Below are positions 43,089 through 52,142 of a DNA stretch of 64,000 nt, piece by piece. A program made the translations under genes and the position numbers. Positions within the stretch are counted from its first letter, which is position 1; each line of letters starts with the position of its first letter. The stretch is from Oscillospiraceae bacterium. Its GTDB lineage: Bacteria; Bacillota; Clostridia; Oscillospirales; Oscillospiraceae. Under the pieces are notes generated by a model. The model did not search any database. It saw only the letters and a program-made list of their open reading frames with translations, and had not been told where the DNA came from. Where the stretch lies: NCBI GenBank assembly GCA_009787625.1, contig WQSX01000001.1:62001-126000 (forward strand), in the 5' to 3' direction.

Positions 43089-44345
43089 TTGGGCAATAGA
43101 CGTGGTAACAATTTTAATGATGAGGACAAAACCGGTGAGGTAATATCATGGGTTGTTATCTTCATTTTGCTCATTGCCTTTTTCCCTTTGGGCTTACTCT
43201 TTTTATTCTTAAAACTTCGAGGGTCACTGGGGTCGTCGAGCTCTCCTAAGAGTAAAGACACAACCTCACACCTGATCCACACAAATAGTAAGTACCAAGA
43301 CGCAATTCCTGTCAAATATAAAGAGGTAAGCTCTCAGCCCAGGGCAGCTCAAGCTACGACATCACACGCCATCTACTCCCATGAAGCACAACCCGCCCCT
43401 TCGGCAAAAAAAGGCAAAATCCGCAATCCGCTCAAGAAGAAATCAGGCAGATTTATTTCAGCGGTCATGCTTGTAATATCAATACTAATGGTAGCTTTTG
43501 GCTTGGCAGGTGCGGCAAGTGTGTTGCAACAATTTTTTGAAAATGCCGGTATAAGCTGGTTTGGCATTATAATGAGTGCTTTTCTCTTGATTGGAAGTGC
43601 GACAACATTTCTCTCGCGCAATGTTGTCGCTCGCCGCTACAGCAGGTTTAAAAACTATTTTGCTTTTATCGGAGACAGGGGAGTTGTACCGCTTGCTGAG
43701 CTTGCGCAAGTGGCAGGAGTATCTGAGAAATATGCCATTCGAGACCTGCACATGATGATTAACAACGGCTATTTATACGAGGGTACCTACATAGATAACG
43801 AACTTGAATGTCTGATTATATCACCCGCAGAAGCGTATAAACTTCGCATGGAGATTAAAAAAGGTTTTGTTACCGACTCGACAGCCTCTTCAGACACTGC
43901 AAAAGATGTCGAACAAGGCTCAAACATCGTAGCCTTAAAGGAACTCCGCGAAATCAATTCTCTAATAGTCGATGAGGGAATATCCAAAAAGGTGTCGCAT
44001 TTAGCAGAAGTGACCGAAAAAATATTCAAAATAGTTGATGAAACTCCCGAAAAAAGAAACCAACTGAGACGTTTTATCAGTTACTATCTTCCAACGACAA
44101 TTAAACTGGTGCGCTCATATATAACACTTGAAAAGCAGGGAGTTAAAGGAGAAAACATAGCCGGGGCGAAAGAAAACATAGGAAACATACTCGATACACT
44201 CCGCACCGGATATGAGCAACAGTTAGATATGCTATTTAAAGCTGATGCGCTTGACATTGCGGCAGATATAAATGTATTAGAAAATCTTATGCAACAAGAT
44301 GGATTAATGAACAGTGGTTCGGGATTTCAAGTCATGAGCAGATAG
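43089..44345 (+). CDS. XpaC-like (5-bromo-4-chloroindolyl phosphate hydrolysis family) membrane protein
   Basis: The 418-residue protein has membrane helices at about 17-42, 125-148 and 158-178, separated by a Ser/Thr/Pro-rich loop. A winged-helix-like segment follows (VVPLAELAQVAGVSEKYAIRDLHMMINNGYLYEGTY, 203-238). The C-terminal helical domain resembles XpaC (EKRNQLRRFISYYLPTTIKLVRSY, 323-346), the region shared with YceH/XpaC and tellurite-resistance TelA neighbours. The biochemical function is unknown. The start is TTG 43089 with GGGG nine bases upstream; no in-frame ATG fits. It precedes tmk. Confidence 0.75.
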   Translation: MGNRRGNNFNDEDKTGEVISWVVIFILLIAFFPLGLLFLFLKLRGSLGSSSSPKSKDTTSHLIHTNSKYQDAIPVKYKEVSSQPRAAQATTSHAIYSHEAQPAPSAKKGKIRNPLKKKSGRFISAVMLVISILMVAFGLAGAASVLQQFFENAGISWFGIIMSAFLLIGSATTFLSRNVVARRYSRFKNYFAFIGDRGVVPLAELAQVAGVSEKYAIRDLHMMINNGYLYEGTYIDNELECLIISPAEAYKLRMEIKKGFVTDSTASSDTAKDVEQGSNIVALKELREINSLIVDEGISKKVSHLAEVTEKIFKIVDETPEKRNQLRRFISYYLPTTIKLVRSYITLEKQGVKGENIAGAKENIGNILDTLRTGYEQQLDMLFKADALDIAADINVLENLMQQDGLMNSGSGFQVMSR

Positions 44346-44434
44346 ATATTGCTCCACCGATTAAAAACGTTCAAAAAGAAGCATTATGCGGAACTTTTTA
44401 GTAAATTAAAAGTCATAATCTGAGGTAGTAATAA

Positions 44435-45097
44435 TTGGGAAACTTAATCGTATTTGAAGGAATTGACGGTAGCGGTAAATCAACACAATTTAGACTTATG
44501 TGCGAGCGCCTAGAGTCCGAGAACAGAGATTTTCGCCGTGTTGTATTTCCAAGATATGATGAACCGTCGTCAGCCCTAATAAAAATGTATTTGTCAGGAG
44601 AGTTTGGCAAGAATCCAGATGATATCAACGCATATGCTTCATCATCTTTTTATGCGGTTGACAGATTTGCCTCATTTATAATGGATTGGCAGAGCTATTA
44701 TCAGTCAGGTGGCTTAATTCTCACAGACCGCTATACAACAAGTAATGCACTTCATCAAGGGTCAAAAATGTCAGGTGTTGACCGTAAACTGTTCTTTGAG
44801 TGGCTCTATGAATATGAGTTTGACCGAATCGGGTTGCCACGTCCCGATATGGTGTTGTTCATGAAGATAGATACATCGCTCGCAGTCTCACGCCTGCGCT
44901 CAAGAGAGTCTGCAACCGGAACAAATGCAGATATTCACGAGAGTGATTTAAGATATTTGACGGCATGTGCAGAGAGTGGTGACGATGCGGCAGCACAATA
45001 TGGATGGTCAGTTATCGAGTGCGCACAGGGTGGCGTGAGCAGAAGTGAAGAAGAGATTCATAAGCAGGCATATGAAATGCTAAGCAAGCATCTGTAA
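44435..45097 (+). CDS. tmk: Thymidylate kinase
   Basis: This 220-residue P-loop kinase phosphorylates dTMP. The P-loop is FEGIDGSGKSTQ, the DR motif is LTDRYTTSN, and the lid region follows RLRSRESATG. The start is TTG 44435 with GAGGTAG upstream; the P-loop begins at residue 7, so no other start fits. It has LID-less features and a somewhat longer middle (SGVDRKLFFEWLYEYEFDRIGLPRPD) typical of the clostridial branch. It is followed by mltG. Confidence 0.93.
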   Translation: MGNLIVFEGIDGSGKSTQFRLMCERLESENRDFRRVVFPRYDEPSSALIKMYLSGEFGKNPDDINAYASSSFYAVDRFASFIMDWQSYYQSGGLILTDRYTTSNALHQGSKMSGVDRKLFFEWLYEYEFDRIGLPRPDMVLFMKIDTSLAVSRLRSRESATGTNADIHESDLRYLTACAESGDDAAAQYGWSVIECAQGGVSRSEEEIHKQAYEMLSKHL

Positions 45098-45221
45098 CTT
45101 CAACGCCTTGCGGTTCCTGCATAAAAGTGCAATTAAAACACAAAAATCCACACCATTTTAAAATAGGTTATTTCTCAAAATGCAGTGAGTGTATTTTCTA
45201 AGTAGGGAAGGAGAGCCTTTA

Positions 45222-46661
45222 ATGCCTAATGAGTTTGATAAAGTAAAAAGCATCGAAGATGCTCTAAAAGTTGTAGATAAGAGCACACTGTCACCTGTGT
45301 CTGCCCCCACTTCGAATTTACAAAACCACACCGAGTCGCGTATGGTTGATATGGGCTACGTGGACTATGTGGACTATCTAGAAGATGATGAATTGCCGGC
45401 CAGACCAAGCGTCGATAAGGCAAAAATACCCAGACCCTCAAAAGCAAAGAAAGTCGGATTTTTTGAAAGCATATTGCCCGACAGAGGTTCATCTAAAAAA
45501 CATGTCAGCGTACCCGCGGAAAATGAAAATAATGACTTAGATATGGGACCTGATGACTTTAAGGTCAAATTTGATTTTGAGACAGCATACCGAGATGTAC
45601 CTGAAAACAAGCCTTTACGTTTTCGCCGAGAAAAAAGAACAGGTTTGATCGGAGGACTTTTGCTTGCAACATTTGTTATTTGTGTAAGTATCGCCCTCGC
45701 ATCAACTGCATGGATTTTCACTATGGACGTTCTGGGATTCGGTTCAGTAGACGAAGTTGTAAACGTGACAATTCCTAACGATTTTTCGATTGAAAGTGTC
45801 GCAGAAATTCTATACGAAGCGGGTGTTATCAGACACAGAGCTGTATTTTTGCTGTATGCCGAGTTTTCTGAAGCAGAAGATAGGATTGTGCCCGGCTCAT
45901 TTGTGCTGAACAGAAATTTTGACTACAGAGCTATTGTGCAAGGAATGACCCCAAGAGCAGGTGTCAGAGTTGAAACCACCGTAACAATTCCGGAAGGTCT
46001 TTCACTCGCTCAAATTTTTGAACTGCTCGATAGGGCAGAAGTGACTCCAGCCGCCGAGCTCTGGGAAGCGGCGACATATCATAATTTTGATTTTCATTTC
46101 TTAGACAGGTCAACGCTTGGTGACAGGCTGAGGTTAGAAGGATTTTTGTTCCCGGAAACATACAATTTCTTTAAAAATTCGTCTGCAACATCAACGATTT
46201 CTCGTATGCTCCGCGAGTTCAACAGGCGTTTCACCGAGGAATATGTCGAACGCGCCTATGAAATGGGTTACACGGTGCATGAGATTGTGACCATTGCCTC
46301 AATGATTGAGCGTGAAGCAGGCGACGATGCCGAGCGTCCACGCATTGCTGCGGTCATTTACAATCGTCTATATAGCCCGAACTTCCCATTCCTGCAAATC
46401 GACGCAACCATTGTATATGCAATCCAAGGCACAGCAATTCCATTTTCGACAAGGGTTGACTCGCCTTTTAACACATACACCCACGAGGGACTGCCACCCG
46501 GACCAATAGCAAATCCGGGCATAGCCTCAATTCGTGCGGCTCTATTCCCCGCATCAACAAATGAATTCTTCTATGCACTAAACAACTACGGCACACACAA
46601 CTTCTTCACAAACTACACCGACCACAGAAACTTCGTAAACAGCCCCGACTTCGGTGGGTAA
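45222..46661 (+). CDS. mltG: Endolytic transglycosylase MltG
   Basis: The 479-residue protein has a ~135-residue cytoplasmic N-terminus rich in charge, a membrane helix at about 142-166, then the YceG-like lytic domain. Motifs are VTIPEGLSLAQIFELL, LEGFLFPETYNF, the catalytic Glu in ASMIEREAG, YNRL and a C-terminal LPPGPIANPG and FYALNNYGTHNF. MltG cuts nascent glycan strands in the periplasmic space. ATG 45222 follows AAGGAGAG. The long cytoplasmic tail with a repeated VDYVDYLE is unusual compared with the E. coli protein. Confidence 0.93.
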   Translation: MPNEFDKVKSIEDALKVVDKSTLSPVSAPTSNLQNHTESRMVDMGYVDYVDYLEDDELPARPSVDKAKIPRPSKAKKVGFFESILPDRGSSKKHVSVPAENENNDLDMGPDDFKVKFDFETAYRDVPENKPLRFRREKRTGLIGGLLLATFVICVSIALASTAWIFTMDVLGFGSVDEVVNVTIPNDFSIESVAEILYEAGVIRHRAVFLLYAEFSEAEDRIVPGSFVLNRNFDYRAIVQGMTPRAGVRVETTVTIPEGLSLAQIFELLDRAEVTPAAELWEAATYHNFDFHFLDRSTLGDRLRLEGFLFPETYNFFKNSSATSTISRMLREFNRRFTEEYVERAYEMGYTVHEIVTIASMIEREAGDDAERPRIAAVIYNRLYSPNFPFLQIDATIVYAIQGTAIPFSTRVDSPFNTYTHEGLPPGPIANPGIASIRAALFPASTNEFFYALNNYGTHNFFTNYTDHRNFVNSPDFGG

Positions 46662-46682
46662 GAAAAAAGTAGTAAAAAAGTC

Positions 46683-46711
46683 TTGATATTTTCCGCCGAG
46701 TGCGTTACAAT
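46683..46711 (+). promoter_or_regulatory. Promoter for tRNA-Ser
   Basis: TTGATA (46683-46688), a 17-bp spacer and TACAAT (46706-46711), 36 nt before the tRNA. A GCCGTG/CACGGC hairpin lies between. Confidence 0.65.
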
Positions 46712-46747
46712 GTCTTTTGCCGTGACTTAAAGCCACGGCGAAAATGC

Positions 46748-46836
46748 GGAGGGTTAGCGAAGTGGTCATAACGCGGCGGTCTTGAAAACCGTTTGGGTGC
46801 AAGCCCACAAGAGTTCGAATCTCTTACCCTCCGCCA
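46748..46836 (+). tRNA. tRNA-Ser (anticodon UGA)
   Basis: The acceptor stem GGAGGGT (46748-46754) pairs with ACCCTCC (46826-46832). The discriminator is G46833 and CCA is encoded at 46834-46836. The anticodon arm CGGTC-TTGAAAA-CCG carries TGA. A long variable arm (TTGGGTGCAAGCCCAC) marks class II. The T arm is AAGAG-TTCGAAT-CTCTT. Confidence 0.97.
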
Positions 46837-46953
46837 AATTTCGAAAAACTCAGCATTTGCAACGGTTTGGAGTCTGTCGAAAACACCTGCACACGATTTT
46901 TACACGTTTTTTCAGAAAACAAAAAAAATAACAAGGCTAACCTTGCAGGAACC

Positions 46954-46988
46954 GGTTACACTTTAGCGGTGTAGCCGTTTTCCTTTTT
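46954..46988 (+). terminator. Terminator after tRNA-Ser
   Basis: GGTTACAC (46954-46961) pairs with GTGTAGCC (46969-46976) including one G-T pair, followed by GTTTTCCTTTTT. Another hairpin CAAGG/CCTTG with a T7 tract lies at 47004-47038. Confidence 0.65.
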
Positions 46989-47003
46989 AAGCGCAAAAAA
47001 CGG

Positions 47004-47038
47004 CAAGGCACAGAATTGACTCTGCACCTTGTTTTTTT
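47004..47038. terminator. Intrinsic terminator, probably bidirectional
   Basis: CAAGG (47004-47008) pairs with CCTTG (47027-47031), with CAGA/TCTG inside, then TTTTTTT. An A-run precedes the stem, so it can also end the minus-strand aldo/keto reductase transcript. Confidence 0.6.
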
Positions 47039-47111
47039 GTATAATATGTAATTTACCTAAACCACTCAAAATAACCGTTTCCGATTTTGCAACCGCTTCA
47101 AACTCGCCACA

Positions 47112-48251
47112 TTAAGAAAAAACTCTATCAGCCTCAGCCATATTGTTCATTATTTTCACATCAAACGGGCATCTCTCTTCACACGCACCACAGTTCAGAC
47201 AATCGCCACCTGAAGCGGTTAAACTGCTATAGTGTGCTTTTGCGGACGGTGGAACAGACTCCGGTGTGAGCCTTGCTATATCGAGATATTTTATTACTGA
47301 TGCGATATCAATATCTACCGGGCAGGGCTGGCAGTGACCGCAATACACACAGTCACCCTTGAAGTTGTTGCGCATTGAGCCTAAAACTTCGGTGTAATCT
47401 CGTTCATTTTCGCCAACTGCGTAGTAACTCATCGCTTCCTCAACCTCGGTGGCTGTTTGGCATCCAAGTAATGCACTTGATACTGCCGGGCGTGTGAGTG
47501 CGTAGTGAATGCATTGCGGCACAGTCATTGGCTTTGCGAACGGTGTATGCTCAGGAGAAGTCAACTTCCCACCACCGAGGGCCTTCATAACGGTAATGCC
47601 GATGTTATTTTGCTCGCATAACCTGTAGAGGCTGCTACGCCTTGGGTCAATGCCTTGCATAAGCGTTGTGTCGAAATCTTCAAGAAATTGCGCAAGCGCA
47701 TCTTCGTCTGGCGGCAACATATCAAATGCAGGATTTATGCTAAAAAACAACACCTCAGGTATACCTGTTTCAAGGGCTTTTTTAGCGATAATCGGATTAT
47801 GTGATGAAACCCCGATATAACGGACATCGCCTTTTTTCTGTAATGAACGGACATATTCGAGATGTTCCTCAGCAAATACATCAGAAAATTCTTCGTCGGA
47901 GTCAACAAAAAATAACATAGCAATATCGACATAGCCGAAAACACGAAGCATCTCATCAAAATATCTCTTGACGATTGTCATATCACGGCTTTTGTCGTAT
48001 TGCTGTCTGAGGTCGGTTGAGCCAACAGCTCCCTGTATAATCACCTTTTTTCGGTTGCTCCCAAGAGCCTTTGCAATGTTTTCCCGTATTTCCTTGCCCG
48101 GCATAAAGCAATCAAAAATATTCATTCCGTGTGCCAGTGCCGCATCAATGGTCTCTTTTGCCTGCTTATAGGGCTTTCGGTCAAGGTGCTCACACCCAAG
48201 CCCAATTTCGCTAACGCTAAGACCTGTTTTTCCAAGTGTACGAAATTTCAT
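47112..48251 (-). CDS. Aldo/keto reductase with C-terminal 4Fe-4S domain
   Basis: The 379-residue protein starts with an AKR barrel (MKFRTLGKTGLSVSEIGLGC, then RYIGVSSHNP and GITVMKALGGG). A C-terminal region carries CVYCGHCQPCPVDID and CLNCGACEERCPFDVKI, ligands for two [4Fe-4S] clusters. The Tyr and Lys of the canonical AKR tetrad are not clear: the usual D-x-x-x-x-Y segment reads FDCFMPGKEI. Redox activity by Fe-S electron input is typical of this clostridial subfamily; the substrate is unknown. AGGAGAA precedes ATG 48251. Confidence 0.9.
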   Translation of the reverse strand: MKFRTLGKTGLSVSEIGLGCEHLDRKPYKQAKETIDAALAHGMNIFDCFMPGKEIRENIAKALGSNRKKVIIQGAVGSTDLRQQYDKSRDMTIVKRYFDEMLRVFGYVDIAMLFFVDSDEEFSDVFAEEHLEYVRSLQKKGDVRYIGVSSHNPIIAKKALETGIPEVLFFSINPAFDMLPPDEDALAQFLEDFDTTLMQGIDPRRSSLYRLCEQNNIGITVMKALGGGKLTSPEHTPFAKPMTVPQCIHYALTRPAVSSALLGCQTATEVEEAMSYYAVGENERDYTEVLGSMRNNFKGDCVYCGHCQPCPVDIDIASVIKYLDIARLTPESVPPSAKAHYSSLTASGGDCLNCGACEERCPFDVKIMNNMAEADRVFS

Positions 48252-48273
48252 GCAATTCTCCTAAGTTTGATAA

Positions 48274-48777
48274 CTAAACAGTCCAATCATGCCCCTGTGG
48301 TGGGGCGGAAAGTTGCGCCATTAGATTTTCAAGCCATGACGGCTCAAGTGGGTCAAATGTGGTGGAGGTTTCTGCGCCAAGCAAAGTTCTGATAGTTGCA
48401 GTCGCAGAAGTGTTTCCGTTTTCATCCAACATAAGACTCAAAATCAAAGATTGACCGGGATTTTGCTCCTGCCACTGTTCAAGCTCAGGAACAGCACTTT
48501 CAAATTCACGAATCATTGAAGTAACTCGATCCATCTCCGCAGGGTCATTTGCCATGCGCTCTAAAATATCCCTATCGATTTGAATGTTTCTAAATCCTTC
48601 GCCCCAATCGGCAGTAGAAGTAGAAATATTCCATCCGGGCATCATCTCGCGAAGAGATGCTAAAACATCGTCTGCTGTCCTTCTTCCGTTTTGCGCTTGT
48701 GAAGTTTGATTCGTGCTGTTTGCTCTAAAAGCATTAGCGGCTGTGGCTGAGCCACTCATTGAAGAAATGCTACTCAT
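48274..48777 (-). CDS. Uncharacterised 167-residue protein
   Basis: I do not recognise this family. The N-terminal ~35 residues are Ser/Ala/Asn/Thr-rich (SSISSMSGSATAANAF) and look disordered. The rest is predicted mostly helical and acidic (DRDILERMANDPAEMDRVTSMI split over two turns), with a LILSLMLDENG strand and a C-terminal WLENLMAQLSAPP. There is no signal peptide, membrane helix or Cys. GGAGGG precedes ATG 48777 with good spacing, and codon use is like the neighbours, so it is very likely expressed. The next minus-strand gene follows after 22 nt. Confidence 0.75.
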   Translation of the reverse strand: MSSISSMSGSATAANAFRANSTNQTSQAQNGRRTADDVLASLREMMPGWNISTSTADWGEGFRNIQIDRDILERMANDPAEMDRVTSMIREFESAVPELEQWQEQNPGQSLILSLMLDENGNTSATATIRTLLGAETSTTFDPLEPSWLENLMAQLSAPPQGHDWTV

Positions 48778-48918
48778 AATATCAAACCCTCCTTGATTTA
48801 TCTCGTAGGCTTTTGGCGATAACTCGCCCTAATCATAATTATCGGATATTCTTAGCAAAAGTTTAGCAAATTATATGTTAAAAGTCAAAGGAAAGCAGAG
48901 AAAAGACAACAAATTTAT

Positions 48919-48947
48919 TTGACAACAGCAAGGGAAGTCGATATTAT
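48919..48947 (+). promoter_or_regulatory. Consensus promoter for the small Cys-rich gene
   Basis: TTGACA (48919-48924), a 17-bp spacer and TATTAT (48942-48947). Transcription should begin near 48954. Confidence 0.7.
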
Positions 48948-48953
48948 TTAGAT

Positions 48954-49014
48954 AGGCACCTCCAAAAACCCACTGCCCTCCCATCTGCCAGACATTGAAT
49001 TTTTAGAGGTACCT
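48954..49014 (+). promoter_or_regulatory. 5'-terminal stem of the small Cys-rich gene's leader
   Basis: AGGCACCTCCAAAAA (48954-48968) pairs with TTTTTAGAGGTACCT (49000-49014) with two mismatches. The left arm starts at the predicted transcription start and the right arm ends 13 nt before the ribosome binding site. Confidence 0.45.
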
Positions 49015-49042
49015 GTGTGAAAACCGAAAGAGGGTGATGTTT

Positions 49043-49393
49043 TTGGATGTTATTGAAAGTAAACAGTCAGACAATTCGATCCAGGAACACCTATGCCCCC
49101 TATGCAATAGCCCTGCAACCATTGCTTTAACAGACGAACGGCAACGCATATCCATAAATGATGAAAACCGCTGTTTCAGGCGAGAAGTGCGAGCAAACCT
49201 AAAATGCACCGCCATTCACTGCGGTCACTTTTGGCAAGAGTGGAAGTGGGCAACCGAACCCGACCACGAACACAACTTGGAACTGGTGAGTTTCAATGGG
49301 CAAGTAGTAGTACAAAGATGCAGCAACATAGTGTCCGGTGAAAGATGCCCCAGAACCACAGTAATAAACCTAAAGCGCCCAATATTTATTTAA
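49043..49393 (+). CDS. Small Cys-rich protein, probable zinc ribbon
   Basis: I do not recognise the family. The protein is about 116 residues with CPLC near residue 18, an isolated Cys, then CTAIHCGHFW and CSNIVSGERCPRT. The CxxC and CxxxxC-H pairs suggest one or two zinc sites. There is no membrane segment. The start is uncertain: TTG 49043 has AGAGGGTGATG at proper distance, while GTG 49034 and ATG 49037 sit on the ribosome binding site itself. It has its own strong promoter and a structured leader. The stop lies just before the convergent U32 gene. Confidence 0.7.
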   Translation: MDVIESKQSDNSIQEHLCPLCNSPATIALTDERQRISINDENRCFRREVRANLKCTAIHCGHFWQEWKWATEPDHEHNLELVSFNGQVVVQRCSNIVSGERCPRTTVINLKRPIFI

Positions 49394-49403
49394 TCAAAAG
49401 CAG

Positions 49404-50624
49404 CTATATTTTTCTACGAATAATATCAAATTGCGCCACAGGCTGTGAAGTGCGAAACTTTAACTTCTGCTGTGGGTGCGGAGCTGAAATAACAGGATTT
49501 CCTGCGATGTCAAAAAGTTCATCAATAACTTGCGAAAAATTCTCACCCGAAGTCTTAAAAATCTCCACAGACTCTCCGACCCCAAATTTATTGCGTTGCT
49601 GAATAAAAGCAAAACCGGAAACAGGGTCATAATCGTCAACAATGGCATAAAAATCCTGAGTTTTAGTGTGAGAGCCATCGGTGTAGCAGTGATCATTTTC
49701 GCTTATAGGTCCAAAATAAAACCCTGTAGTATACTCGCGATGGCAAATCTTGCTCAGTTGTTCCTTGTAATACGGTATACGTGAAACATAAAGTTCCGGG
49801 TCAGAGACAAAATCATCAATAGCCTCGCGATATGTTTTCGTTACAGACGCAACATAATAAACAGTTTTCATGCGCCCCTCAATCTTAAAACTCCGAATTC
49901 CCGCATCTATAAGCTCAGGGATATGCTCAATCATGCAAAGATCCTTTGAACTAAAAATATGAGTGCCCTCGTCATCCTCAAAAACAGGAATAACAGCCCC
50001 GGACTTCTCCTCAACAAGCGCATAATCCCAGCGGCAAGGGTGACTGCAACCGCCGCGGTTAGCGTCTCGTCCGTTCATGTAATTGCTGATTAAGCAACGT
50101 CCGGAATAAGCCATGCACATTGCCCCATGAACAAAACACTCCAATTCCACGCCACGCGATCTAGCCTGAATTTCACTAATTTCCCGAAGTGATAATTCTC
50201 GAGCCAAAATAATACGACTCGCACCGAGCGATTTCCAAAAATTCACCGAAGCGAAATTAGTGGTATTCGCCTGAGTAGAAATATGAATCTCCATATCAGG
50301 GAGAATTTTTCTTGCCACATCAAAAATCCCCAAATCAGAAATGATAAGCGCATCGGGATTAATATCTCCAAGCTCATGGAAGTAGTCCTCAATGTTGACA
50401 AAATCCTCGTTTCGAGCAATAATGTTTACTGTAACATAAACCCTCTTGCCAAGGTTATGAGCATACTTGACTCCCTCACGGAGCTCATCAATTTCAAAAT
50501 TACGAGCCTTAGCCCGCATACCAAGAGCCTTCCCCGCAAGATAAACCGCATCCGCCCCATAAGCAAAAGCAACCTTAAGTCGCTCCAAATCCCCTGCAGG
50601 AGAAAGTAATTCAGGAATAATCAT
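49404..50624 (-). CDS. Peptidase U32-family protein (TrhP/YegQ-like)
   Basis: The 406-residue protein has the U32 signature ECFVHGAMCMAYSGRCLIS and the following NRGGCSHPCRW, giving four cysteines suited to an Fe-S cluster. The N-terminus is PELLSPAGDLERLKVAFAYG. Close relatives of this length (YegQ/TrhP, Bacillus YrrN/YrrO) are needed for 5-hydroxyuridine at tRNA position 34, rather than being collagenases. ATG 50624 (MIIPELLSPAG) fits the family start; the frame is open 14 codons further. It converges with the small Cys-rich gene. Confidence 0.9.
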   Translation of the reverse strand: MIIPELLSPAGDLERLKVAFAYGADAVYLAGKALGMRAKARNFEIDELREGVKYAHNLGKRVYVTVNIIARNEDFVNIEDYFHELGDINPDALIISDLGIFDVARKILPDMEIHISTQANTTNFASVNFWKSLGASRIILARELSLREISEIQARSRGVELECFVHGAMCMAYSGRCLISNYMNGRDANRGGCSHPCRWDYALVEEKSGAVIPVFEDDEGTHIFSSKDLCMIEHIPELIDAGIRSFKIEGRMKTVYYVASVTKTYREAIDDFVSDPELYVSRIPYYKEQLSKICHREYTTGFYFGPISENDHCYTDGSHTKTQDFYAIVDDYDPVSGFAFIQQRNKFGVGESVEIFKTSGENFSQVIDELFDIAGNPVISAPHPQQKLKFRTSQPVAQFDIIRRKI

Positions 50625-50714
50625 AGAGATACCTATTTCTTTCAAAATCATTAAGCTGCAAACCAACTAACGTAATTATACCACAAAATATAATAGGGGG
50701 AGCAATAAACACCA

Positions 50715-52142
50715 ATGAACGAAAAAAACATATTAAAGCGACAACACGGACTGTTTGTATCAGTCTGTTTTGTGGTGGGGTTTTTGGTAGGCACAGGCAT
50801 ATTCTTCCTGCCCGGAAGAGTGCTGTTTGAAGTCGGCGGAGACATAAGGTTAGGCACCTTGGCATGGATAATAGGCGGGCTGATGATAGCCCCAAGCGTA
50901 TACATGTTCAGCGTATTTGCGGGAAAATACGAAAAAATCCACGGCTTTGTGGACTACTCGGAAGAAATTGTAGGCAAAAAATACGGCTACCTGGCAGGGT
51001 GGTTCTTTGCAGTGATGTACCAACCCGCAGGCTACGCCATAATAGCATGGATAACATCAGGATTCACCGCAACAGTAGCAGGCTTAACAAACGAAAATGA
51101 AAACTACATAGCAATCCGATTCGCAATAACAATATTTTTCATGATTGCAACATTTGTATTAAACTATTTTGCTCCTAAAATCCCTGTTAAACTCAACGTA
51201 GCAACAACAGTAGCAAGAGTGATACCTCTAATCCTAATGGGAACAATAGGCGTTGGGATAACGTTGGTGACCGATACGGTCAATATAGGGAATGTAGTCG
51301 CTTCAACCACCCTTGTAGGGGACGGGGTCCTCAACGTCCCGGCTCAGGCGCAAACAACAAACTTACAACCAACAGCATCACTATTCGCAGCAATATCCGC
51401 AACAGCATTCGCATTTAACGGCTGGCAAGCCGCACTTGCATTCAACTCAGAAATAAAAGACAGCAAACGAAAGTTCCCCATAGCCCTAATGCTGGGGTTT
51501 GGGGTAATTATAGGGATATACGTACTGTATTTCATAGGTGTGACAACAGCCGATACAGAAGCGGCAGAGCAAATGATCCAAGGGGGAGGAGCAAACTTTG
51601 CGGCAGGAACTCACCAAGCATTTGAAGCAATATTCGGTCCGGCAGGGAGAGTGCTAGTCGGATTTATGATAATATCAGGGCTAGGAATACTAAATGCCTG
51701 TTGTCTAGGCATGAGCAGAGCCATGTACTCTTTAGGGCGCAGAGGAAAAGGACCAAAACCGGAAAAAATGGCAAAACTACACGAAAAAACAAACATTCCA
51801 AGGAACAGCATGATACTGGCAGTGATAATAAGCTTCCTATGGTTAGCCGTAATATTTGCAAATCAAACAAACATATTCGGCACATTCGCATTCAGCCTAC
51901 CGGACTTCTACAACTATAGCTTCTTTGCCCTATTAATACCAATATTCATAAGCTTTGTAAAAAAACAAAAAGACATGCACCCGGTAAAAAGATTCCTAAT
52001 TCCAACCATAGCAACACTAGGCGCAGGATTCATGTTCACAACATACTGGCTAGGCTCCCCACGACATGCGCTAGTATACACGATAACATTTGCAGCTCTA
52101 GCCATAATCGGCTGGCGTTGGCACGCTAAGAACACCCAATAA
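50715..52142 (+). CDS. APC-superfamily amino acid permease
   Basis: The 475-residue protein has about 12 membrane helices. The first helix contains GFLVGTGIFFLPG, the unwound substrate-binding motif of LeuT-fold APC transporters. FAFNGWQAALAFNSEIKDSKRKFP is the conserved helix 6 to loop region of the PotE/LAT-like group. The substrate cannot be read from sequence. The start is ATG 50715; the AGGGGGAG upstream is 12 nt away. A TATAAT lies at 50689-50694. Its 3' end overlaps the convergent gene by 17 nt. Confidence 0.9.
   Translation: MNEKNILKRQHGLFVSVCFVVGFLVGTGIFFLPGRVLFEVGGDIRLGTLAWIIGGLMIAPSVYMFSVFAGKYEKIHGFVDYSEEIVGKKYGYLAGWFFAVMYQPAGYAIIAWITSGFTATVAGLTNENENYIAIRFAITIFFMIATFVLNYFAPKIPVKLNVATTVARVIPLILMGTIGVGITLVTDTVNIGNVVASTTLVGDGVLNVPAQAQTTNLQPTASLFAAISATAFAFNGWQAALAFNSEIKDSKRKFPIALMLGFGVIIGIYVLYFIGVTTADTEAAEQMIQGGGANFAAGTHQAFEAIFGPAGRVLVGFMIISGLGILNACCLGMSRAMYSLGRRGKGPKPEKMAKLHEKTNIPRNSMILAVIISFLWLAVIFANQTNIFGTFAFSLPDFYNYSFFALLIPIFISFVKKQKDMHPVKRFLIPTIATLGAGFMFTTYWLGSPRHALVYTITFAALAIIGWRWHAKNTQ

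Noticed and set aside
4405-45165. Shared CAAAAATCCA(T/C)ACC stretch at 4414 and 45137 as a repeat family
   Set aside because: Only about 14 bases match in AT-rich leaders and no third good copy was found; could be chance.
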